A stretch of DNA of 64,000 nucleotides from Propionimicrobium sp. PCR01-08-3 (GTDB lineage: Bacteria; Actinomycetota; Actinomycetes; Propionibacteriales; Propionibacteriaceae). A program made the translations under genes and the position numbers. Location: NCBI RefSeq assembly GCF_030286045.1, contig NZ_CP127390.1:806001-870000 (forward strand), read 5' to 3'. This document shows, piece after piece, positions 28,268-38,200 of the stretch. Position 1 is the first letter of the stretch. The number at the start of each line of letters is the position of its first letter. Below the pieces are notes generated by a model. It ran no database searches. It was not told the origin of the DNA and saw only the letters and a list, made by a program, of their open reading frames with translations.

Positions 28268-28636
28268 ATGCCGAGCGATGACGCGGCTTCCACTGCCATG
28301 GCAAGACTTGCTGCGCTCGACCGCGAAGGTCGCGAGGGCGTGCTTCGCGCTGTGAACGCAGGGAAGGAAGTGGAGAATCCGGCCTTGGCTGCACTGGCTG
28401 TGGACTACGCGATTCTTCAACAGCGTGTGAGCGGACCACGAATGCTGCGGCAACGGTGGTACTGGCTTGGTGCGGTGGCCGGGGTCGTACTCGTTTACGT
28501 CGGCTTCGGTTGGTTGTGGGCAATAGTTGCCCTGGCTGTGTTCCTCGTGGCGCCTTACGTGGCAAGCGGCAGAGTTCGAAGCGCACGTCTTTCCGAGGAG
28601 AAGAACAGGGCCTTGCTTCAATCGCAAGGTGAGTAG
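28268..28636 (+). CDS. Small membrane protein, unknown function
   Basis: The 122-residue protein follows a ribosome site (GGAAGGGGG). It has a charged, helical N-terminal half of about 65 residues (LAALDREGREGVLRAV), then two closely spaced transmembrane helices (about 66-84 and 86-102) and a basic/acidic C-terminal helix. I cannot assign a family. It lies in the folC-ndk interval, where many actinobacteria carry a small membrane-protein gene of the DUF4233 type; this protein has fewer helices, so equivalence is unproven. Confidence 0.6.
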   Translation: MPSDDAASTAMARLAALDREGREGVLRAVNAGKEVENPALAALAVDYAILQQRVSGPRMLRQRWYWLGAVAGVVLVYVGFGWLWAIVALAVFLVAPYVASGRVRSARLSEEKNRALLQSQGE

Positions 28637-28738
28637 CACCGCCATCGGTTGGTGTTGTGCCAGATATCCTCACCGGCTGAGCTGTCAAGACTTCATTGCA
28701 TTGAAGGCGTGCGATAGGGCTCCTTGTAGTGTTCAATT

Positions 28739-29158
28739 ATGAGCGCAGTCGAACGTACCTTGGTGCTGGTCAAGCCCGATGGAGTTTTCCGCGGGTTGGT
28801 CGGGCAGATCATTTCCCGTTATGAGGCCAAAGGATTGGCAATCGTCGCGCTCGAATTGCGGCAGGCTGATGCCGAGTTGGCAGCGCAGCACTATGCGGAG
28901 CATGTCGGGCGCGACTACTACCCGGCACTCGCCGAGTTCATCACCTCCGGCCCTCTGGTAGCGATGGTCCTGGAGGGAGAGCGGGCCATCCAAGCTGTCC
29001 GATCGCTGAACGGTGCCACCGACTCGGCCGTGGCCACCCCGGGTACGATCCGCGGCGACTTCTCGCTCTTCAAGAACCGGAACCTCGTCCATGCTTCGGA
29101 CGCTCCGGAATCCGCCGCCCGCGAGATCGCGCTCTGGTTCCCGGGATTGGACGCTTGA
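28739..29158 (+). CDS. ndk: Nucleoside diphosphate kinase
   Basis: The 139-residue enzyme has the N-terminal LVLVKPDGV and the active-site segment [12 protein letters not shown] with the phosphorylated His. It balances NTP and dNTP pools. The ATG is exactly 6 bases after TAGTGT (28727-28732), a leaderless arrangement. The usual GTIRGDF segment is intact. Its stop codon overlaps the start of the CPBP protease gene (TGATG), so the two are coupled. Confidence 0.96.
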   Translation: MSAVERTLVLVKPDGVFRGLVGQIISRYEAKGLAIVALELRQADAELAAQHYAEHVGRDYYPALAEFITSGPLVAMVLEGERAIQAVRSLNGATDSAVATPGTIRGDFSLFKNRNLVHASDAPESAAREIALWFPGLDA

Positions 29159-30345
29159 TGAGCATCAACTACCCACGGGCGTTCCAACCCACGTTGCCAA
29201 CCAAACCGACGAGTTATCCGTTCTTCTGGCGGGCACCCAACTGGCGCTGGTGGCGTCCGGTCGTCGCGGTGGTGGTCGGCGGCATCGGGATGCTTGTCAC
29301 TTCGTTGATCTTCAGTGCCATCGGTATCGCTGCCGATGTCGCCCGAGGAGCCCTGAATCCTGACGACCTGATGAGCTTCGACGGTACCCAGATGACCGCA
29401 GGGCTGTTCTTGGCGAACAACGCGGCGCTGGCAGCCTTGATTCTTGTCGCCTTCTTCATCTCGGCGGCGATCTTCAAACAGCGCCCCGGCTTCATGGCGA
29501 GCGTGACCGGACGCATCCGCTGGGGTTGGCTGGGCCGCTGCGCCATCGTCATCGTGCCGATCTGGTTGCTCTATATCGGTTATGACTGGGTTGCGATGGC
29601 CATCGACGGCAGCATCCATGAACTCACGGTCAACGGGGACACCTGGCTACTGATCGTCGGAATCCTGATCACCACGCCGCTGCAATCTGCCGGCGAGGAA
29701 TACGCCTTCCGTGGCGTGGTCAATCGTGCCGCGGCAAGCTTCTTCGGTAATCAGAAGCTCGGATTGGCGATCGGGCTCATCGTCTCGTCCACACTGTTCA
29801 TGTTCGCCCACATGGCGGAAGACCCCTGGCTCAATGCCTACTACTTTTTCTTCGGAGCGGCGTCCTGCGTTCTTGTTTGGCGCACCGGCGGACTCGAAGC
29901 GAGCATCGTCATGCACGTGGTCAACAACGTACTGAGCGAATCGACCATGCCGTTCACCGACATCAGCGACATGTTCGATCGCTCGGCCGGCGCTGCCGGC
30001 CCCGAGGTGCTGATCGGCATAGGCGTCATCACGCTCGCCACGGTGTTGATCTGCTGGTGGGCCAAGAAGCGCGGCATAGAACGGGTCGCGGCACCCGCCG
30101 AATCGATGGCAGATCCGGTCATCGCGTTCGGCAACCAGGCCGGGCAGCCGGCCAGCTTCGCTCAGCCGTCCGCTGCCTGGCCGGCCGGATCACCGCAGGC
30201 GCCGTACCCTCCCGAAACCGGTCCAGGTGCCATGACTCAGCCCCCGGCACCCGCTGAGAGCGCCCCTCCAGAGTGGACGCCCGGGCAGAGCACGCCGGCT
30301 CAACCGCAGAACCCGCTGGTCAATCCGCGTCCCTGGGAGCGCTGA
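29158..30345 (+). CDS. CPBP-family intramembrane metalloprotease
   Basis: The 395-residue membrane protein has about eight helices and the three CPBP/Abi motifs: EExxxR (GEEYAFRG), FxxxH (FMFAH) and HxxxN (HVVNN), which carry the metal-binding and catalytic residues. Family members include prenyl-protein (Rce1-like) proteases and bacteriocin self-immunity proteins; the target here is unknown. A Pro/Ala/Gln-rich disordered cytoplasmic tail of about 80 residues follows the core. Translation starts inside the ndk stop codon. Confidence 0.87.
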   Translation: MSINYPRAFQPTLPTKPTSYPFFWRAPNWRWWRPVVAVVVGGIGMLVTSLIFSAIGIAADVARGALNPDDLMSFDGTQMTAGLFLANNAALAALILVAFFISAAIFKQRPGFMASVTGRIRWGWLGRCAIVIVPIWLLYIGYDWVAMAIDGSIHELTVNGDTWLLIVGILITTPLQSAGEEYAFRGVVNRAAASFFGNQKLGLAIGLIVSSTLFMFAHMAEDPWLNAYYFFFGAASCVLVWRTGGLEASIVMHVVNNVLSESTMPFTDISDMFDRSAGAAGPEVLIGIGVITLATVLICWWAKKRGIERVAAPAESMADPVIAFGNQAGQPASFAQPSAAWPAGSPQAPYPPETGPGAMTQPPAPAESAPPEWTPGQSTPAQPQNPLVNPRPWER

Positions 30346-30419
30346 TTTTCGCGGGCGGACGCAGGCTTGAAGTGAACTCCGCCGTGTCGTAGAGAGCGTC
30401 TCTTTCAGCTTTGGGTTGG

Positions 30420-30462
30420 GTTGCCGGAAAGTGAGCTTATCTTTCGCGCTAACGGCGGCAAC
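30420..30462 (+). repeat. Hairpin-forming repeat upstream of the TIGR03960 gene, copy 1
   Basis: The 43-base element begins GTTGCCGGAAAGTGA and ends CGGCAAC. The ends pair (GTTGCC with GGCAAC) and an inner GAAAG/CTTTC stem can form. A related 42-base element lies at 32549-32590, immediately after the same gene. Shared blocks are GTTGCCGG, AAGTGA, TAT, TTTCG and CGGCAAC. Function unknown. Confidence 0.6.
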
Positions 30463-30537
30463 CCCGACCGTCTGTGCAACTCAGCCCAGACGCCGACGGC
30501 GATCTCCGGGACGTCCGGCGTTACCATTGCCTGCGAT

Positions 30538-32490
30538 ATGACTACTCGCGCAGCTGAACCGGCCTCCATCTTCGATCAGCTCGAACCTCTGCTGGCCCAT
30601 GTCACCAAGCCGATCCAATACGTGGGCGGCGAGCTGAACGCGGTCACCAAACCCTGGAACGACGTCGACGTGCACTGGGTGCTGATGTACCCGGATGCCT
30701 ACGAGGTCGGTGAGCCCAACCAGGGCAACCTGATCCTCTACGAGGTGCTCAACGAGACCGACTGGATTTTGGCCGAGCGTACCTTTTCGGTGTGGCCCGA
30801 CATGGAAGCCCTGATGCGTGCGCGGAATGTTCCGCTGGCCAGCCTGGAGACCCATCGCCCGGTCAGGAGCTTCGATGTGCTCGGGATGAGCCTGTCGACC
30901 GAACTCGGATTCACCAATCTGCTGAACGCGATTGACCTGGCGGGCATCCCACTGCGCAGTGTCGATCGGGCGGAAGACGATCCAATCGTGGTGGTCGGCG
31001 GGCATTGCGCCTGCAACCCGGAGCCGATCGCCGACTTCATTGATGTCGCGGTGCTGGGTGATGGCGAGGAGGCCGTGCTGGAGCTCAGCCGGATCGTCCG
31101 AGCCTGGCACGAATCGGACCAAGAAGGCGGGCGTGAAGGTCTGCTGTTGACGCTCGCCCAGACGGGCATGTTCTATGTGCCCAAGTTCTACGACATCTCA
31201 TATGGCTCCGACGGCGCGATCACCAAGATCTCCCCGAACAAGCCGGGCGTGCCCTACCAGGTCAAGCGCTGGATTCTCACCGACTTGGATGAATGGCCCT
31301 ACCCGAAGGCGCCGCTGGTGCCGCTGGCCGAAACCGTGCACGAGCGCTACTCGGTGGAGATCTTCCGCGGCTGCACCCGCGGCTGCCGATTCTGCCAGGC
31401 CGGCATGATCACCCGCCCGGTCAGGGAGCGCACCCTTCCGGTGATCGGCGAGATGGTGGAGCACGGACTGGAATCAACCGGCCTCGAGGAGGTCGGCCTG
31501 CTCTCGCTGTCGAGCGCCGATCACACCGAGATCGACCAGATCACCGAACAGCTCGCAGACCGCTATCAGGGCTCGAACGTGTCGCTGTCGCTGCCCAGCA
31601 CCCGCGTCGATGCCTTCAACATCGACCTCGCCGAGAAGCTCGCCCGCAACGGACGCCGCAGTGGCCTGACATTCGCTCCCGAGGGCGGCACCGAGCGGAT
31701 GCGCGCCGTCATCAACAAGAACGTGTCCGAAGACGACCTGATCGCTACCGTCGCGGCGGCCTTCTCGTCCGGCTGGCGGTCGGTGAAGCTCTACTTCATG
31801 TGCGGGCTGCCCACCGAAACCGACGACGATGTGCTGGCGATCGCCGACATGGCGCACCGGGTCATCGAAACCGGACGCAAGGCCGCCGGACGCCGCGACA
31901 TCGCCTGCACCATCAGCATCGGCGCGTTCGTGCCTAAACCGCATACTCCCTTCCAATGGGTGGCACAGACCGATCCGGAGATCGCCAACGAGCGGATGCG
32001 GCAGCTCAAGCAGCGCGTCCGCGATGATAGGGCTTGTGGCAGAGCCATCACCATCCGCTGGTCGGACGGCCATCCGGGCCTGATCGAGGGCCTGCTGGCC
32101 CGCGGCGACCGGCGGGTCGGCAAGGTCATCGAAGCAGTGTGGCGCGATGGCGGCATCTTCGACGGCTGGAACGAGCACTTCAACTACGAACGCTGGATCC
32201 GCTGCGCCGCCGAGCAGCTGGAGCCTCAAGGCGTCAGCCTCGACTGGTTTACGATGCGGGAGCGCTCCGAGCTTGAGGTGCTGCCCTGGGATCACCTCGA
32301 TCTCGGACTCGACCGCAACTGGCTGTGGCAGGACTACCAGGACTCGATCACCGGAGAATCGGTGCACGACTGCCGCTGGGACGACTGCAACGACTGTGGC
32401 GTCTGCCCCGAGATGGGCGTCGACATCGAGATCGGCCCCAGCGGGGAATCGTTACTGCCGTTGCGGGTCGTGCACCGCTCGCTGGCCTGA
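30538..32490 (+). CDS. TIGR03960-family B12-binding-like radical SAM protein
   Basis: The 650-residue protein has an N-terminal cobalamin-binding-like domain (DVLGMSLSTELGFTN, GGHCACNPEP) and a radical SAM core with the CxxxCxxC cluster motif in RGCTRGCRFCQAG. A C-terminal domain follows with a Cys-rich end (CRWDDCNDCGVC). This family is nearly always found close to a TIGR03936 gene and rne, as here; the pair is thought to act in RNA or ribosome modification, but the reaction is not established. ATG 30538 is chosen because the upstream extension encodes the hairpin repeat, not conserved protein. Confidence 0.88.
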   Translation: MTTRAAEPASIFDQLEPLLAHVTKPIQYVGGELNAVTKPWNDVDVHWVLMYPDAYEVGEPNQGNLILYEVLNETDWILAERTFSVWPDMEALMRARNVPLASLETHRPVRSFDVLGMSLSTELGFTNLLNAIDLAGIPLRSVDRAEDDPIVVVGGHCACNPEPIADFIDVAVLGDGEEAVLELSRIVRAWHESDQEGGREGLLLTLAQTGMFYVPKFYDISYGSDGAITKISPNKPGVPYQVKRWILTDLDEWPYPKAPLVPLAETVHERYSVEIFRGCTRGCRFCQAGMITRPVRERTLPVIGEMVEHGLESTGLEEVGLLSLSSADHTEIDQITEQLADRYQGSNVSLSLPSTRVDAFNIDLAEKLARNGRRSGLTFAPEGGTERMRAVINKNVSEDDLIATVAAAFSSGWRSVKLYFMCGLPTETDDDVLAIADMAHRVIETGRKAAGRRDIACTISIGAFVPKPHTPFQWVAQTDPEIANERMRQLKQRVRDDRACGRAITIRWSDGHPGLIEGLLARGDRRVGKVIEAVWRDGGIFDGWNEHFNYERWIRCAAEQLEPQGVSLDWFTMRERSELEVLPWDHLDLGLDRNWLWQDYQDSITGESVHDCRWDDCNDCGVCPEMGVDIEIGPSGESLLPLRVVHRSLA

Positions 32491-32548
32491 CGTGCGTCCG
32501 GACAGTCGATTTGGAGTTGCCTGAGTGCGTCCTAAGGTCGGGGTAATC

Positions 32549-32590
32549 GTTGCCGGGAAGTGATCCTATTTTTCGGATCGCGTCGGCAAC
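32549..32590 (+). repeat. Hairpin-forming repeat downstream of the TIGR03960 gene, copy 2
   Basis: The 42-base element starts GTTGCCGGGAAGTGA and ends CGGCAAC, in the same orientation as copy 1 at 30420-30462. The inner stem here is GATCC/GGATC rather than GAAAG/CTTTC, so pairing is kept while the sequence differs. It could act as a terminator for the gene before it or for the convergent MFS gene. Confidence 0.6.
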
Positions 32591-32613
32591 GGACTTTCCC
32601 GGATCGATGCCTA

Positions 32614-33798
32614 TCAGGCGGGCAGTTCGTCCTCGAGCATGCCCGAACGTGACGCGATGACACCGCAGACCGCCAGGGGTGCGAACATCAGCAGCTGCAC
32701 CCAGATCGGTGCGATGAACGAGCCGGTCGCGTCCTTCAAGGCACCCATCAGGAACGGCCCGAGACAGGCGATCACGTAGCCGACCGACTGCGAGAAGCTC
32801 GACAGCGGGGCCGTCGCCTCGGGGGTCTTGGTGTGGGCACCGATGAGCACCAAGATCATCGGGAAGAACGCGCCGGCCACGGCAAGGAAGATCGGCCACA
32901 GCCAGGGCAGCACTTGCGGATTCCACAGCAGACCGCCGTAGCCGACGACGCCGAAAGCGGCCATACCGATGATCAGCCAGGTGGGCTTCTTCATCCGCAC
33001 GGTCAGGTTGGGGATGATGAACGAGAACGGGATTCCCACTCCGGCGACGATCGCCAAGAAGTTGCCGGCCTCGACCGCGTCGAATCCGGCGGCCTGGTAG
33101 ATGGTCGGCAGCCAGCCGAATTGCCCATAGGCTTGCGCTGACTGCATGGCGAAGAAGATGGCCATCATCCAGCCGAGCCTGGTGCGTCCGACCGCCCAGA
33201 TGGATACTCGCGATTTCTTGGTGGCTCCCGTGTCTCGGAACCGGACGACTGCCCAGATGATCAGCGGCGCAGCGACCGCCGCGGTTCCGGCCCACACCCA
33301 GTAGGCGCCACGCCAACTGCCGAAAGCGATCGCCAATGGCGCCGTGTAGAGGCTGGCCACGGTCAAACCGATCGACTGGCTCGTCGTGTAGAACGAGGTC
33401 ACCAGGCCATTGCGCAACGGAAAATGCCTCTTCACCAGCGGCGGAAGCAGCACATTGATAACGCCGATGCCGGCCAGCGCCACGCAACTGGCGACCATGA
33501 ACCCGGTTGTCGACTGCGCGTTCAGCCGCAGCACCTGGCCGATCACATTGATGGTGATCGCGGCGAGGATGGCCCTATGCAGCCCGAGCTTCTCGCCGAT
33601 GCTCGACGCCATGAACCCGAAGAGCGCGAAACACAACGTCGGCAGCGAGGTCAGCAGCCCGGCGACGGTCTGCGACATGCCGAGCTCTTCTTGGATCGAG
33701 GGCAACACCGGTCCGATCGCTACCGCGATGGTGCGCAGATTGAAGGCCGTCAGCGTCACCATCGCGGCGAGCAACAGGGACGTCTTCGAGGTGCGCAT
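32614..33798 (-). CDS. MFS transporter, CynX/NimT-like
   Basis: Starting at ATG 33798 (after GAAAGG) the protein has 394 residues in twelve membrane helices. The loop between helices 2 and 3 (GFMASSIGEKLGLHRA) and the N-terminal TAFNLRTIAVAIGPVLPSI resemble CynX/NimT-type major facilitator proteins linked to cyanate or 2-nitroimidazole transport. Substrate and direction cannot be read here. It is transcribed toward the TIGR03960 gene, with the 42-base hairpin between the two stops, and has no evident operon partner. Confidence 0.85.
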   Translation of the reverse strand: MRTSKTSLLLAAMVTLTAFNLRTIAVAIGPVLPSIQEELGMSQTVAGLLTSLPTLCFALFGFMASSIGEKLGLHRAILAAITINVIGQVLRLNAQSTTGFMVASCVALAGIGVINVLLPPLVKRHFPLRNGLVTSFYTTSQSIGLTVASLYTAPLAIAFGSWRGAYWVWAGTAAVAAPLIIWAVVRFRDTGATKKSRVSIWAVGRTRLGWMMAIFFAMQSAQAYGQFGWLPTIYQAAGFDAVEAGNFLAIVAGVGIPFSFIIPNLTVRMKKPTWLIIGMAAFGVVGYGGLLWNPQVLPWLWPIFLAVAGAFFPMILVLIGAHTKTPEATAPLSSFSQSVGYVIACLGPFLMGALKDATGSFIAPIWVQLLMFAPLAVCGVIASRSGMLEDELPA

Positions 33799-34122
33799 GG
33801 TGCCTTTCGGAGAGTGCGGTGCATGGGTGCGGTGTCGTGGCGATGGAGCGCCCAGAACCACCGCGCGCCGCTGATTGCGCAGCAATGCGGCGCAGCCGGG
33901 GTCAGCAGGCCAAGCCAGGTGTGAGCCTACTCTGAATCGTCAGGACGCGGCCCACTGCCTGTGGCTCCGGACATCTGTATGGAGGGGCCGATTGTGTGGA
34001 CGGGCCGATACTGTTGCCGAATCTTGCATCACCGCCGTTGGGCAGGCGGTCACGTCCTCGGCCCGACCACCCGATCCCAGCCCGCGAACGATCGTGGTCG
34101 GGTTCTCGTATGCTGTCGTCTT

Positions 34123-34824
34123 ATGGCTCATCGGCAACCTCCGCAGCAACCACCACCCGTGCAGAAGCTGGATCTGCGCCACGTCAAGCGGGGTACTGCC
34201 AGATTCGCGAGCCACCGTGATTTCGGACGCGCACTGGAGCGCGCCTTGCGCAGGGCCGGTGTGCCGATGGCATACTCGTCCGGCTTTTCTCCGCACCCTC
34301 GCATCTCATATGCGGGGGCTGCGCCGACCGGCACCGCCAGCGAAGCCGAGTATGTCGAGTTGGGCCTGAGTGAACGCTGCGATCCCGACAAGGTGAAGGA
34401 CGCACTCAACCGGGCGCTCCCGCCAGGATTCGATGTCGTCGCGGTCGTCGAGGCGGGCGGACGCCACCTGCCCGGTCTGCTCCAAGCCTCATGGTGGCGC
34501 CTCGAGTTGCCCGGTGTCGAGGTGGCTGCGCTCCCACAACTGGCCGGCGCCCTCACCGACGCCGATCAGGTAGAGGTCGTCCGGATGACGAAGAAGGGCG
34601 AACGGCACTTCGACGTCCGGCCGGCATTGGTGAAGATCTGGGCAAGCGATGGCGCGCTGGAGTTCGTGATCAGGCACGGCGAACCGCTGGTGCGTCCCGA
34701 TGATGTGGCGAAAGCGCTGCGCATCATCGAGCCCGAACTCATGGACGATCTGGACACGCCGCGGGCAACCCGGCTGGCGCAAGGCCCGCTGGTGGCGGGC
34801 GAGGTCGGCGACCCACTGAAGTAG
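34123..34824 (+). CDS. TIGR03936-family protein (DUF2344), partner of the radical SAM gene
   Basis: The 233-residue protein begins with a segment typical of the family (LDLRHVKRGTARFASHRDF, then GVPMAYSSGFSPHPRI). In many genomes it is fused to or next to the TIGR03960 radical SAM protein; here the MFS gene and 1.6 kb separate them. It precedes rne, also as in most actinobacteria. No catalytic residue is known. The ATG lies 8 bases after TATGCT (34109-34114), so a leaderless transcript is likely and the longer upstream frame is not used. Confidence 0.85.
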   Translation: MAHRQPPQQPPPVQKLDLRHVKRGTARFASHRDFGRALERALRRAGVPMAYSSGFSPHPRISYAGAAPTGTASEAEYVELGLSERCDPDKVKDALNRALPPGFDVVAVVEAGGRHLPGLLQASWWRLELPGVEVAALPQLAGALTDADQVEVVRMTKKGERHFDVRPALVKIWASDGALEFVIRHGEPLVRPDDVAKALRIIEPELMDDLDTPRATRLAQGPLVAGEVGDPLK

Positions 34825-35227
34825 CGCCGGTCGTGACAACGACTGCGTGATGTGTTCCGCCATGCTTTCGGATCTCATGGACACGCCTCGTCAAACCGCA
34901 TTCGGCGGCACGACGGCAGTCCGCTCTCCGAAGGAGGCGCCGATACTGACGGGCGCTCACTGCAGGCAACAATCCCGGAGAATCGGGTCCGCTGTGGCAT
35001 ACTTGCGAATAGGTAATCGTGCCGCCGGCACGAGCTGCCGGGATGATCATCATCCAACCGCGACGCCACTGCATCGCTGATCGAGAAGATTGCGCGAGTG
35101 CCAGTGCGAGTCCGCTGCCAGGGTTTGGCGCGGTGACCGCGGGGATGAGGAACCCCGGCTGCACCGACAGTTTTGGCCGTGGCTCGCCACGGTAATGAGC
35201 CGCACCCCAGGGTGCAGAGGAGCGTCC
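34825..35227 (+). promoter_or_regulatory. Long structured 5' leader of rne
   Basis: No gene is supported in these 403 bases. The last 60 bases contain two perfect hairpins, CCGTGG-CTCG-CCACGG (35177-35192) and GCACCC-CA-GGGTGC (35202-35215). The second ends one base before the ribosome site GAGGAG (35217-35222). RNase E in E. coli cleaves its own structured leader to limit expression, and a similar feedback is plausible here. Confidence 0.45.
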
Positions 35228-38200
35228 ATGCTCGAAGATAATTCGCGTGACAACGAAATTTGGAACCCCGCTGACCAAGCCCCCGATTCTGCTTCACAGA
35301 CTCCGGTTCCCGAAACGCAGCCCCCCGAATCAAGGCCCCAGACCCCGGCGTCCGATCAGCAATCCGCCGGCACAGGCAATCAAGCGAGTGCAAATGCACC
35401 CGCGGCGCCGGCCGACGACCTGCCGCGTCCCCCCAGCGGACGGCGCTCGAAGACCCGCCCTGCCGGCCCACCACAGATCGCCGCCTCCAAGAAGACCGAC
35501 CCCAAGGCGCTCGCGTCCAAGGGCAGTGAACCCAAGGCAATCGAATCCGTGACGACAGCTCCAACGGGTCGCGAGACCGAGTCGGGGGTGGCTCTCCCGG
35601 CCACCTCGAATTCACCGGCCGGAATCGACATGCCGGTCTTTTCTCATGCCGAACAGAATCGGGCTGCGACCGCGGCGGCCGATACCGAGAAGCAAGACAA
35701 GCCCGCGCAGAAGAGAGCGTCGGCGAAGAAGAAAACAAACCCTGACAAGCCGGCTCGCACGCGTTCGCGTCGATCCGCCTCGGCCAGTTCGGCAGACACG
35801 TCGGACGCGTCCTCGGCAGCCGACACCACTGACGCCGATGCGGCAGCCGAACAGCCCCAGGGAGAGATCCCGGGCCTGAACCGCGAATCCGTCTCCTCGA
35901 CGGCCGACGACGCCAAAACTGCTGGTTCGCCCGAACCGTCGTCCGAGGCAACGAAAGAGCCCAAGGGTGCCGCTCCCAAGCCATCGCGTCGCCGCACCTC
36001 ACGCAAGCAGACGGGAACCTCACAAGACGGTGAGGGGCTGGATGTCTCCGACATCGAGGCCGCGCTGGCCGCGGCCGAGACGGCGACCTCCAGGCGGAGC
36101 CGGTCGGAGAAGGCCGCCGACGGCGACGTCGACAGGGCGCAGGCATTGGCATCACTGGCGGCAGCGATCGCGGGCCAGCCCGAAGATGACGATTTGCGTG
36201 AGAAGGCGGTGGAACAAGCCGCGAAGCAGACCGATTCGAAGGCGGGCAAGGCCAACCGGCACGACACGGTAGTCGAAGCCGCCGAAGACGAGGCCGAGGA
36301 TGCGGTGGCTGGGCTCGTCGAGGGAGAGTCCGCTCCTGGCGATGCCGGCCACCCGGAGAAGCCGGGCACATCCAGCGAGACGACCGTAACCGTCGAAGTG
36401 ACCGAGAAGACCGAGGTGTCGGTCGAGGAAACCGAGAATACGGACGACGAGCAGGGCACCTCGGGCCGCCGTCGCCGCCGTCGAGGCGGACGTCGTCGCC
36501 GCAAGTCGTCCGGTTCCGATGACGAGTCGGGCGAGAACACCGAGGACGAGCAGGGCGACCATGACGAGTCGAAGCATGCCGAGCATGGCGAATCGTCCAC
36601 CAAGTCGGATGAGGACAAACACCGCGACGAGTCCGGCGAAGGTAGCGGATCGTCCAACCGCAGGCGCCGTCGGCGCCGCCGTCACTCGGACGATTCGGCT
36701 GACGGAGATGTCGCGGTGCGCGTTCGCGAACCCAAACGGGCCAGCGACGAAGTTGCCGGCATTGAGGGCTCGACCCGGCTGGAGGCGAAGAAGCAGCGCC
36801 GCCGTGAAGGCAGGGCAGCCGGACGCCATCGCGCGCCCATTCTGACCGAGGCCGAGTTCCTGGCCCGCCGTGAATCGGTGGAGCGGGTCATGATGGTCCG
36901 CCAGCGCGAGGACTACACCCAGCTCGCGGTGCTGGAAGACAACGTGCTGGTCGAGCACTATGTCGACCGTCGTTCGTCCACCTCGTTGATCGGCAATATC
37001 TACCTGGGCCGAGTGCAGAACGTGCTGCCCAGCATGGAGGCCGTCTTCATCGACATCGGACGCGGCCGCAACGCGGTGCTGTACGCGGGCGAGGTCGACT
37101 GGAACGCCTACGACGTGAACTCCGATCGCCGCAAGGTCGAGCAGGTTTTCAAGTCGGGCCAAACCGTGCTCGTTCAGGTGAGCAAGGATCCGGTGGGTGC
37201 CAAGGGGGCCAGGCTGACCGGTCACGTTTCGATTCCCGGACGCTACGTCGTCTATTCGCCGGGCGGACACCTTTCGGGCATCAGCCGCAAGCTGCCCGAT
37301 TCTGAGCGGCATCGCCTGAAGAAGATCCTCGACCGGGTTGTCGGCGAAGAGTCGTCGGTGATCGTGCGTACCGCCGCCGAGGGTGCGAGCGAAGAAGAGC
37401 TGACCGCAGATGTCGAGCGCTTGAAGGCGCAGTGGGAAGCGATCGAGAAGAAGGCAAAACAGAACACGGCCCCGCATCAGCTGTATGCCGAGCCCGACCT
37501 GACGCTGCGGATCATCCGCGACACCTTCACCGAAGACTTCAAGCATCTGTTCGTGGCCGGCAACGGCGGCGACAACGACGTCTACGAGTCGATCAAGGAG
37601 TACCTCGACCACGTCGCCCCGCATCTGGCCGAACGGCTGGTCAAGTGGGACGACTCACAAGGTGATCCCTTCGCCAAGTTCCGCATCGACGAGCAGATCA
37701 GCAAGGCCCTGGAGCGCAAGGTCTTCCTGCCGAGCGGCGGTTCCCTGGTGATCGACCGCACCGAGGCGATGACCGTCATCGACGTCAACACCGGAAAATT
37801 CACCGGCTCCGGCGGCAATCTCGAAGAGACCGTCACCCGCAACAACCTGGAAGCCGCCGAGGAGATCGTTCGGCAGCTGAGGCTGCGCGATCTCGGTGGC
37901 ATCATCGTGGTCGACTTCATCGACATGGTGCTGCCGAGCAACCGCGAACTGTTGTTGCGCAGGCTGGTCGAGTGTCTCGGCAGGGACCGTACCCGTCACC
38001 AGGTCAGCGAGGTCACCAGCCTCGGCCTGGTGCAGATGACCCGTAAGCGTATCGGCACCGGACTGGCAGAAGCCTTCACCGATGAGTGCGAGCAGTGTGG
38101 TGGACGCGGATACATCCGCCACGACGAGCCCGTCGACTCGCAGGCCCCTGCCGACGGCGGAGAGCGACATGGCGGCAAGGGTTCGGGAAACAGCAACCGC

